The notes beneath the pieces are model-generated. The model was not told the DNA's origin. It did no database searches and saw only the letters and a list, made by a program, of their open reading frames with translations. From Clostridiales bacterium (lineage in GTDB: Bacteria; Bacillota; Clostridia; Lachnospirales; WQUN01): a stretch of 14,079 nt of DNA. A program made the translations under genes and the position numbers. The stretch covers positions 1 through 14,079 of the forward strand of contig JAISZF010000121.1 of the NCBI GenBank assembly GCA_031269415.1, given 5' to 3'. Below are positions 6,320 through 13,055 of this stretch, in pieces (within the stretch, counting starts at the first letter, position 1; each line of letters opens with the position of its first letter).

Positions 6320-7690
6320 TTAAGACGCCGCCGCGTCGCCCTCAACCACAGTGATCGAACCGCGAATCATGCCCATCCAGCAGGTATAAGTGAAATTTCC
6401 CGTTTCCCGCGGAGTAAACTCTATAATATTTTCCCCGGTTTTGAATGGATATTCAATCCCATATTCTTGAATCAGTACCCGATTATTGCAGCCGTTGATG
6501 GAACCTTGCGGAGCGTCGATAACCCATTTCACGGGAATACCCGCCTGTACAGTAATAGCGGGGTATCGCCCCGAGGCTAGCGTGCTGTTTACAACCTGAA
6601 CGCCATTATCTATATTAACCGTATCTCCCGCGGATTGGTTCGTTTGCGCCGAAAGTACACCGGAGGATGATCCGCCCGACAGATTCCAGCCCTGGGAGAG
6701 CATAGACAAGCCGAGCGCGGCTACCAGCACCGCTCCAGCCGTCATTACTTTCCGCGTAAATTTACCGCCCAGAGCTGAGCTTAAAGCCCCCAGCCCGAAC
6801 ATCAACGGCACGGTTCCCAGACTGAACAGCAGCATTGAAAACGCACCTGCCATCGCGCTGCCTGTGGAGAGAGCGTAAATCTGCATGGCTTGCAAGGGCC
6901 CGCAAGGCATGAGACCGTTCAGCAGCCCAACATAAAACGGCTGGAATCCGGTGGGAAGATTTTGGCTTTTCTCTTTTTCCATGTCGATTTTCCGCGCGAA
7001 CACCTTAGGCATACTCGGACTCAACCATCGCAGCCAAGGAAATATGCCAAGCATGTTGATCCCCATTATAATCATAATCAGGCCGGCGAGCATTTTCAGA
7101 ACGCCCTGCATGGCGGGGGAAACAGAAAACGCCGAACCGAGCGCGCCGACGATAAATCCTATGGCGGTATACGAGACGACACGGCCCAGATTATAAAGAA
7201 AAGCGGGTCGGACTGTCGAACCCCAGCTTCCGTTTTCCTTTCGTCCGCCGCGCGGTATGCATTGCGAAAGATTTATGCCTCCGCACATAGCGGTACAGTG
7301 TACTGATGTGAGCAACCCGACGACAAAGAGCATTCCGTAGGCCATATTTGAATCCGCCAACCTACTTGGAACCAGCAGATTCAGAACTCCCGTCATTTCA
7401 AGCAGCATATACAGCGAGACTATTATTATAAGGAGTCCTATCGCTCTGCCGATTCGAGGTTCCTCACGCCTGTCACGGGTCAATACTTGATAATCCATCT
7501 TCTTTATAACAGCGGCAATGTCTTTAAGGGTTACAACATCCGGATTGTATGTAACGGCCGCTTTCCCAGCGCCGTAACTTACCTTCGCGTTTATAACGCC
7601 CGAGGTATCGCGGAGTTTGCGTTCAATTCTGTTTTGACAGTTTACGCAGGTCATTCCACCGATCTTCAGTGTTTTGGTTATTGGCTCCAT
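6320..7690 (-). CDS. HMA - TauE/SafE (DsbD-like) - cupredoxin fusion, putative metal exporter
   Basis: This 456-residue membrane protein has three parts. Residues 1-70 are a heavy-metal-associated domain with GMTCVNC (Cys15, Cys18), as in copper chaperones and CopA. Residues 83-333 form a TauE/SafE-type (DsbD_2-like) membrane domain with HCTAMCGG (131-138) and GLMPCGPLQAMQ (259-270), motifs conserved in that family. Residues 355-451 form a cupredoxin-like extracellular domain: Cys401 in NGCNNR and Cys437 in YTCWMGM, where Cys and Met could be copper ligands. The order suggests capture of Cu(I) in the cytoplasm, passage through the membrane part and delivery to the outer cupredoxin. The start is supported by AGGAGG (7697-7702), six bases upstream. 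It is the first gene of a two-gene operon with the DUF2318 lipoprotein. The direction of transport and the metal are not proven. Confidence 0.85.
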   Translation of the reverse strand: MEPITKTLKIGGMTCVNCQNRIERKLRDTSGVINAKVSYGAGKAAVTYNPDVVTLKDIAAVIKKMDYQVLTRDRREEPRIGRAIGLLIIIVSLYMLLEMTGVLNLLVPSRLADSNMAYGMLFVVGLLTSVHCTAMCGGINLSQCIPRGGRKENGSWGSTVRPAFLYNLGRVVSYTAIGFIVGALGSAFSVSPAMQGVLKMLAGLIMIIMGINMLGIFPWLRWLSPSMPKVFARKIDMEKEKSQNLPTGFQPFYVGLLNGLMPCGPLQAMQIYALSTGSAMAGAFSMLLFSLGTVPLMFGLGALSSALGGKFTRKVMTAGAVLVAALGLSMLSQGWNLSGGSSSGVLSAQTNQSAGDTVNIDNGVQVVNSTLASGRYPAITVQAGIPVKWVIDAPQGSINGCNNRVLIQEYGIEYPFKTGENIIEFTPRETGNFTYTCWMGMIRGSITVVEGDAAAS

Positions 7691-7740
7691 TATCGGCCTC
7701 CTCGAATGATATGTTATGGCTTTGCTTTATGGTTGCATAT

Positions 7741-7770
7741 ATTATACGTGATCGGAGCGAAAAAGTCTTG
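7741..7770 (-). promoter_or_regulatory. Promoter of the HMA/TauE/cupredoxin operon
   Basis: On the minus strand a perfect TATAAT (7741-7746) lies about 50 bases upstream of the ATG. A weak -35 (CAAGAC, 7765-7770) lies 18 bases before it. No CopY- or CsoR-type operator could be recognised. Confidence 0.5.
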
Positions 7771-7795
7771 AAATCTATTTATACTGAAAACAGGC

Positions 7796-7824
7796 TTGCG
7801 TTAATGGAATACTATAGATATAAT
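7796..7824 (+). promoter_or_regulatory. Promoter of the ispE operon
   Basis: TTGCGT (7796-7801) and TATAAT (7819-7824) are separated by exactly 17 bases. Transcription would start about 34 bases before the ispE ATG. This is a good housekeeping-sigma promoter and the likely driver of the five-gene run to 12979. Confidence 0.65.
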
Positions 7825-7864
7825 TATAACAAATACCAGCACATATCTTACTTGGGGTTATCAC

Positions 7865-8749
7865 ATGGACATTACAGTCAAAGCCCGCGCGAAGATAAAC
7901 TTAGCCTTGGACGTAATCGGTAAAAGGGATGACGGGTATCATGATTTACGGATGATTATGCAGACGGTTTACCTGCACGATCAGCTTGTGTTGAAAAGGG
8001 TTGATAAATATCCGCTGAAGCTGGTCTGCGGCACGTCCAGTCTTCCGGTTGACGAACGGAATCTCGTTTACAGGGCGGCGCTCTATATGAGGGATAGATT
8101 CAAACCGCCCGGCGGGCTGTTTATAGCCCTGAGAAAGCGTATACCCATATCGGCGGGTCTGGCGGGCGGCAGCAGCGACTGCGCGGCCACACTTTTGGGC
8201 ATTAACCGTATGTATAATTTAGGTCTGTCTTTAAACGAACTGATGGAGATTGGCTTGAAATTTGGAGCCGATGTGCCGTTCTGCCTCCTGGGCGGCACGG
8301 CGTTGGCCGAGGGTAAAGGGGAAATTCTTACTCCTCTTCCTTCCCATCCGTCCGTATCGGTAATTATCGGCAAACCGCCCGTGTCCATATCTACAGCCGC
8401 GGTTTTCAAGGCTTTTGACAGTGTTAAACACACAAAGAACCCGAATATTGACCGCGTTATCTCTGGCATAAAGAAAAAGGATATTGTTGGGATTGCTTCA
8501 GGTTTCGGGAACGTGCTGGAGGATGTAAGCGTTGATATATGTCCGGATATCGTAAATTTAAAGAATATGTATATGGACCGCGGCGCGATCGGCGCGCTGA
8601 TGAGCGGAAGCGGCCCGTCGGTATTCGCGTATTTCAGTGATCAGAGACAGGCGTGGGCGGCCATGAAAAACGTCGGCCTGCTTATGCCTCATATCACGCA
8701 GTTTCTTACCGGCACGTTCAATGACACGAAACCAGGTTCTGATTTTTAG
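7865..8749 (+). CDS. ispE: 4-diphosphocytidyl-2-C-methyl-D-erythritol kinase (IspE)
   Basis: This GHMP-family kinase phosphorylates 4-(cytidine 5'-diphospho)-2-C-methyl-D-erythritol at the 2-hydroxyl in the MEP pathway to IPP and DMAPP, in the cytoplasm. The 294-residue length is normal. Motifs are ARAKINLALDVIGKRDDGYH (8-26) with Lys10, the glycine-rich ATP loop PISAGLAGGSSDCAATL (94-110), GADVPFC with Asp136 as the expected catalytic aspartate, and MSGSGPSVFAYF near the C-terminus. The ribosome binding site (GGGG) is weak. The TAG stop is embedded in the ribosome binding site of the next gene, so the two are closely coupled. As a source of isoprenoids for the undecaprenyl carrier, it fits with the envelope genes behind it. 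Confidence 0.96.
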   Translation: MDITVKARAKINLALDVIGKRDDGYHDLRMIMQTVYLHDQLVLKRVDKYPLKLVCGTSSLPVDERNLVYRAALYMRDRFKPPGGLFIALRKRIPISAGLAGGSSDCAATLLGINRMYNLGLSLNELMEIGLKFGADVPFCLLGGTALAEGKGEILTPLPSHPSVSVIIGKPPVSISTAAVFKAFDSVKHTKNPNIDRVISGIKKKDIVGIASGFGNVLEDVSVDICPDIVNLKNMYMDRGAIGALMSGSGPSVFAYFSDQRQAWAAMKNVGLLMPHITQFLTGTFNDTKPGSDF

Positions 8750-8759
8750 GGGGGAAAGT

Positions 8760-10463
8760 ATGGGCTTCCATAGGCAGTTGTTAGGCTTTCTGGGTGTTTT
8801 TGTGTTAATGTCAATTTTTGCGTCCGTTGTGTATGGGGGGGTTAAGTATAAAGACGTACCGGAAACCTATTGGGCTTTCAGCGAGATCTCCGAAATATCC
8901 GACAAGGGTTTGATTGTGGGAGACGCGTCCGGGAACTTTAAGCCGGAAGCGCCTATGGACAAATTTGAGACCACCAGAATTCTGGCAAAATCCATGGGCT
9001 ATAAATACACAAACGTAACCAGTGAGGATCGCGCTTACTATAAGCAGGCGTATGATAAAAACAAATCAATCATATCCCAATACGCCAAGCCATACATCAA
9101 ATGGAAGAGCGCGCATGACTATGAGATAGCCTTTTTACTGGAAAAGGAGATTTACACGGTTGAGGATCTGTCGGGTTTTATTGAAAAAGACGAGAATGGA
9201 GTCCAGCAATACCGCGCGCTGTCCAGGCAGGAGGCGGCTGTGTATCTGGTAAAACTTATGGGGTTGAAAACTGAGGCGCTGACTGCCAAATATAATCTCA
9301 CACCTCCCGCGGACGACTCCGATATTAAAAAGTCGTATAAGCCATACGTCTATTGCCTGATTGAGAAACAGATTGAGGGCGTGGACGATGAGGGTAAATT
9401 CAACCCCAATAATTGGGTTACGCGCGCGGAAATGGCGGTGATGCTCCAAAAGTCCCTGGATTACAATGCCTCCGCGGACAGCGCAGACCAGGATTTGTCC
9501 GATGCCGGCGCGGACGAGGAATTCACCGAGGCGACTCAGATAGTCAGCCTGACAGGCAGTATCACGAAGTTTTACCCGGAATTCGACAGCGTGCAAATTT
9601 CGTCCGGTTCCGCCATGAATATCTATAAGCTTGCCACGGATGCTAATATTTACGTGGATAGTTTTTTAAAAACACGGGCGAATCTTAAAACGGGCATGTC
9701 TGTAAAAGCGGTGCTCGCTAACGGAAAATTAGTGGATCTTCAGGCTTTCAGCCTGTCTATAGACAGTTCTATAGTGCCGGTTTCCAATCGGCAGGTTTCC
9801 ACGGTTCGGGGAGTATTGAGCGAGATACGCCATGAGGATTCCGGTATCGCGATTGATCTGTCGTTAATTGATCAGGATGGCAAGCCCGGAGAGAGTAAGA
9901 CCTTTGTGCTGGATAAGAACTGTAAAATAACCCGCGACGGCGCGGAAACCGGGGCGGATACGCTTGCCGCCGGGGATGTGGTTACCGCCGATATATCCGG
10001 GGGGATCTGTCTGGGCTTAATACTGGAGAAGCGCGATCGTGAGATTAAATCGGGTACTCTGCTGGAAAAAAAGGTCTCTGATAAGGGAAATATACTGACG
10101 ATTAAGGATCAGAGCGGTCTTATGTATGATCTGATCGTTGACAGTGGCGCCTCAATATTGAGGCAGAATGTTTCAGCCGATTACGCGGATCTGCGAATGG
10201 GGGATATGATAGACGCGTACTGCGCGTTTGACCGCTTGACATCTATCTCCGCGAAGGGCATAAAAACGGAGTTGATCGGCGTTCTTACAGAATTGCTTAT
10301 ATCAGCGGACAGTCAGTCTGTAGTCCTGAAAACGGGAGAAGAGCAGGGCAGGCGGTTTTACATAATTTCGGATAAGGTTGATGCCTACTCACTGAGGGTT
10401 GGCGCAAAGATGCGCGTAAACCTGGATAGCTGGGAGGTTGAGGCCGTGGAGATCGTAAATTAA
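8760..10463 (+). CDS. S-layer homology (SLH) domain protein with C-terminal beta repeats
   Basis: This is a 567-residue exported protein. The ATG at 8760 is chosen because AGGGGGGAA (8748-8756) precedes it and a signal peptide starts at once (residues 1-27, GFHRQLLGFLGVFVLMSIF then a small-residue region). Three SLH modules follow: about 28-82 (KYKDVPETYWAFSEI), 107-170 (divergent, ending QEAAVYLVKLMG) and 184-235 (ending VTRAEMAVMLQKSL). SLH domains anchor proteins to pyruvylated secondary wall polymer. After an acidic linker (236-256) come roughly four similar beta-rich units of 70-80 residues, near 260-334, 346-424, 428-500 and 502-566, each with a GxL/I turn followed by an L(x)xGD/GM-V pattern as in OB-like or DUF5666-like folds. 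The function of these units is unknown. It is ten bases downstream of ispE and in the same operon. Confidence 0.85.
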   Translation: MGFHRQLLGFLGVFVLMSIFASVVYGGVKYKDVPETYWAFSEISEISDKGLIVGDASGNFKPEAPMDKFETTRILAKSMGYKYTNVTSEDRAYYKQAYDKNKSIISQYAKPYIKWKSAHDYEIAFLLEKEIYTVEDLSGFIEKDENGVQQYRALSRQEAAVYLVKLMGLKTEALTAKYNLTPPADDSDIKKSYKPYVYCLIEKQIEGVDDEGKFNPNNWVTRAEMAVMLQKSLDYNASADSADQDLSDAGADEEFTEATQIVSLTGSITKFYPEFDSVQISSGSAMNIYKLATDANIYVDSFLKTRANLKTGMSVKAVLANGKLVDLQAFSLSIDSSIVPVSNRQVSTVRGVLSEIRHEDSGIAIDLSLIDQDGKPGESKTFVLDKNCKITRDGAETGADTLAAGDVVTADISGGICLGLILEKRDREIKSGTLLEKKVSDKGNILTIKDQSGLMYDLIVDSGASILRQNVSADYADLRMGDMIDAYCAFDRLTSISAKGIKTELIGVLTELLISADSQSVVLKTGEEQGRRFYIISDKVDAYSLRVGAKMRVNLDSWEVEAVEIVN

Positions 10464-10487
10464 CAAAAGAGACTTTTAGGTGATAGA

Positions 10488-11561
10488 ATGGAACAGGAAA
10501 AAAAGCTAATCAGTATTAAAATACCGGATAATGTGATTCAAACAGGCAAACGATTAGATCGTCCGGTTGTCGCGGAATCACCGGCCGCCAAACGCAGGCG
10601 GTTAAAGCCGCGGTATCGCCGCCGATTCATCGCCAGGCTGTCCGCGATTGTATTGATCCCGTTAGCGGTAATAGGTATGGCTGTTTGGGCGCTTTCGTAT
10701 AAAAACGCCGTTGAGGTTTACGCGGCCGATGAACTGGTGGGTACGCTTAGGACAGACAAGCTGCTTACAGTGGAATCGCTGGCGTTGGACGCCGAGACTA
10801 AACTGATGGAAGAAAATCAGACTGAGGTTATAGTAACCCCTAACATAACTTTGAAGCCCGTCCACGCCTCCAAAGACTCGATATTGGAAAAAGAGGAACT
10901 GATGGACAAGCTATGTGTCAAACTGCCGTATCAGGTGAAGGCGGTCGCGTTTGTGCTGGACGGAAAACCGCTCGCGGTTTTAAAGGACGAGGCGGAGGCC
11001 CTTACGGTTCAGGATAACATCTTCGCGAAATACGCCTCGCGTAGCGGCGAGGTGGAGAATAGCTCATTTGTTGAAAATGTTTCCATTGAGGATATATTTG
11101 CCGAGAAATCGGCGATAATTACTATGGGTAAGGCATTCGACGCGCTGACCGCCGAAAGCGCTCATCCCTCTGTTTATACGGTACAGCAGGATGACGTTTT
11201 AGGCGCTATCGCCGAAAGAAACAAGATGACTTTAAGCGAGCTGATTGCGGCCAATCCGGGCGTTACAGTCAACAGTACGCTTAGCGTCGGTCAGGAACTT
11301 AACGTTGAGACCAAAGCGCCGGTGCTTTCCGTGAAGACCGTGGAAACCATTGTGGCGGATGAAATCGCCCCCGCGCCGGTGCAGCGGCAGATTAACCCGC
11401 GCGCGAAAACCGAGCGCGTACTACAGGAAGGCCAAGATGGACAGCAGCGCGTTACAAAGCGTGTTACACGTGTAAACGGCATTGCTCAGCACGAAGATAT
11501 TATAAATACTGTAACACTGGAAGAACCGACGCCGCGGATAGTTGAAATACCGCCGCAATAA
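10488..11561 (+). CDS. Membrane-anchored LysM and G5 domain protein
   Basis: The 357 residues comprise a basic cytoplasmic start (KRRRLKPRYRRR, 36-46), one membrane helix at 48-69 and an outside region of about 290 residues. A LysM peptidoglycan-binding module lies at 228-272 (YTVQQDDVLGAIAERNKMTLSEL is its core; Asn256-Pro257 is the usual NPG position), followed by a G5 domain at 277-352 that ends in PRIVEI. Many clostridial relatives with this TM-LysM-G5 order continue into a catalytic M23 peptidase domain; here the chain stops at IPPQ, so no enzyme is present. The protein may present a wall-binding surface or regulate an unlinked hydrolase. AGGTG (10478-10482) sits five bases before the ATG, 24 bases after the SLH gene. 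The next gene, clpP, starts 17 bases further on. Confidence 0.83.
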   Translation: MEQEKKLISIKIPDNVIQTGKRLDRPVVAESPAAKRRRLKPRYRRRFIARLSAIVLIPLAVIGMAVWALSYKNAVEVYAADELVGTLRTDKLLTVESLALDAETKLMEENQTEVIVTPNITLKPVHASKDSILEKEELMDKLCVKLPYQVKAVAFVLDGKPLAVLKDEAEALTVQDNIFAKYASRSGEVENSSFVENVSIEDIFAEKSAIITMGKAFDALTAESAHPSVYTVQQDDVLGAIAERNKMTLSELIAANPGVTVNSTLSVGQELNVETKAPVLSVKTVETIVADEIAPAPVQRQINPRAKTERVLQEGQDGQQRVTKRVTRVNGIAQHEDIINTVTLEEPTPRIVEIPPQ

Positions 11562-11578
11562 TGACAGGAAGGTGTATT

Positions 11579-12154
11579 ATGTCTGAAGATAGCAACAGCC
11601 CTTCATTGCAGGAGAAGCTGATTGAAAAACTGCTGAACACCCGGACCATCATATTATCCGGGGAGATTAACCAGGCGCAGGCCGAGAGGATATCCACGCA
11701 GCTGCTGCTGCTGCAGAGTTCGGGAAACGACCCGGTTAAGATGTTCATTAACAGCCAGGGCGGCCATGTGGAGGCCGGGGACACTATTCATGATATGATT
11801 CAGTTTGTGAAGCCCCGGGTTATAGTGATCGGCACCGGCTGGGTAGCCAGCGCGGGAATAACCATCTACTTAGCCGCGAATAAAGAGGACCGGCTGTCCC
11901 TGCCCAATACGCGCTATATGATCCACCAGCCTCTGGGAGGCGCGCAAGGCCAGGCTTCGGATATTAAGATCGAAGCGGATGAGATCATTAAAATGAGGGC
12001 CAGGATTAACAGGATGATCAGCGACGCGACCGGCCAGCCATTGGAAAGGGTAGATCAGGATACCTTGAGAAATCACTGGATGGATGTTAACCAGGCGATA
12101 GAATACGGGATAGTGAGCCGCGTAATAAGCCGATTCGACGAAACAGGGGTATGA
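11579..12154 (+). CDS. clpP: ClpP-family protease with Ser-His-Asn triad
   Basis: This encodes 191 residues from the ATG at 11579, which has AGGAAGGTG (11566-11574) just before it. An earlier in-frame ATG at 11561 overlaps the stop of the previous gene and would lie before that site, so it is less likely. ClpP forms a barrel of two heptamers that degrades proteins fed by Clp ATPases. The nucleophile Ser91 lies in GWVASAGI and His116 in MIHQPLGGAQGQASD. Aligned with E. coli ClpP (ERDRFLS), the third residue falls in LRNHWMD and is Asn165 instead of Asp. An Asn at this site is known for Listeria ClpP1-type subunits and in clostridial paralogues, often thought to need a partner ClpP. Co-transcription with envelope genes is unusual for clpP, which suggests this is not the main housekeeping copy. 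Confidence 0.92.
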   Translation: MSEDSNSPSLQEKLIEKLLNTRTIILSGEINQAQAERISTQLLLLQSSGNDPVKMFINSQGGHVEAGDTIHDMIQFVKPRVIVIGTGWVASAGITIYLAANKEDRLSLPNTRYMIHQPLGGAQGQASDIKIEADEIIKMRARINRMISDATGQPLERVDQDTLRNHWMDVNQAIEYGIVSRVISRFDETGV

Positions 12155-12160
12155 TTTCCC

Positions 12161-12979
12161 TTGGAAATTTATCAGGCGGTTGAAAACAGCATTATAAAAA
12201 AATACCGGCGCGGCATCTGGCGTCCGTTTATCAAGGCTCTACAGACATATGAACTGATACAAAACGGCGACAGGATCGCCGTCTGTATATCCGGCGGCAA
12301 GGATTCCACGCTTTTAGCCAAGTGTATGCAGGAACTGAAGCGGTACAGCCTGACCGCTTTCGATGTGGTTTATTTGACGATGGACCCTGGCTATAACACG
12401 GAGAACCGAACAGCGGTAGAGCGAAACGCCGAATTGCTGCGTATCCCAGTTTCCATTTTTGAGACGGATATCTTTGACACAGTCGCGAAAGTAGGCGAGG
12501 GCGCGTGCTATCTCTGCGCCAGAATGCGCCGGGGCCATCTATACAAGAAGGCGCGTGAACTGGGCTGCAATAAGATCGCCCTTGCCCATCATTATGACGA
12601 CGTGATTGAAACGACCCTGTTAAGTATGTTCTATGGCGGGGAATTTAAGACGATGATGCCCAAACTGCGCAGTAAAAATTTTGAGGGCATGGAACTTATC
12701 CGGCCTTTATATTTGACGCGCGAAGACGCGATTATCGCCTGGAGGAATTATCATAAGCTGGAGTTTATACGCTGCGGCTGCCGGTTTACCGAATACTGCG
12801 CGCCGGACGACGGCGGAGGTTCCAAGCGGCAGGAGATAAAACGGCTGCTGAAGGAACTTCGCAAACTGAATCCGATTATCGAAAAGAATATATTCAAGAG
12901 CGCGGAGAATGTAAATACAGACGCTGTGATCGGGTATAAGAGACATGGTGAAAAGCGTATCTTTTTAGAGGAATATTAA
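12161..12979 (+). CDS. TtcA-like PP-loop protein (tRNA 2-thiocytidine-type thiolation enzyme)
   Basis: This 272-residue cytoplasmic protein starts with TTG at 12161, six bases after clpP ends; AGGGG at 12145-12149 is a plausible ribosome binding site. The ATP pyrophosphatase motif SGGKDST is at 44-50. A CxxC pair is at Cys116 and Cys119 (CYLC), and more cysteines lie in RCGCRFTEYC (205, 207, 213). HHYDDVIETTLLSMFYGG (143-160) is also strongly conserved in the family. TtcA enzymes activate cytidine 32 of tRNA with ATP and use an Fe-S cluster held by three cysteines to insert sulfur. The cysteine layout fits, but which residue is the third ligand cannot be fixed by eye. Firmicute members of this group are diverse, so the exact tRNA position is inferred. 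It is the last gene of the ispE operon. Confidence 0.86.
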   Translation: MEIYQAVENSIIKKYRRGIWRPFIKALQTYELIQNGDRIAVCISGGKDSTLLAKCMQELKRYSLTAFDVVYLTMDPGYNTENRTAVERNAELLRIPVSIFETDIFDTVAKVGEGACYLCARMRRGHLYKKARELGCNKIALAHHYDDVIETTLLSMFYGGEFKTMMPKLRSKNFEGMELIRPLYLTREDAIIAWRNYHKLEFIRCGCRFTEYCAPDDGGGSKRQEIKRLLKELRKLNPIIEKNIFKSAENVNTDAVIGYKRHGEKRIFLEEY

Positions 12980-12981
12980 TA

Positions 12982-13011
12982 CTGACGTATTTCCCGCGAT
13001 AATCATATACT
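12982..13011 (+). promoter_or_regulatory. Promoter candidate for the GH18 gene
   Basis: CTGACG (12982-12987) and TATACT (13006-13011) have an 18-base spacer. The same stretch contains CATATACT, which also resembles SigE-type -10 boxes, so sporulation control is possible. No terminator separates it from the upstream operon. Confidence 0.45.
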
Positions 13012-13055
13012 GTAAGGTGTATGAACGCGTTGCGGTTACAGCGAAAGGAAATAAT

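Noticed and set aside
6890..7306. 138-codon plus-strand frame inside the HMA/TauE/cupredoxin gene
   Set aside because: It is antisense to a well-supported gene with clear domains and shows no recognisable protein features.
8721..8759. Earlier in-frame ATG for the SLH protein, inside ispE
   Set aside because: It would put 13 residues before the signal peptide and has no ribosome binding site; the ATG at 8760 has one.
11561..11578. Earlier in-frame ATG for clpP
   Set aside because: It overlaps the upstream stop and precedes the clear AGGAAGGTG that serves the ATG at 11579.
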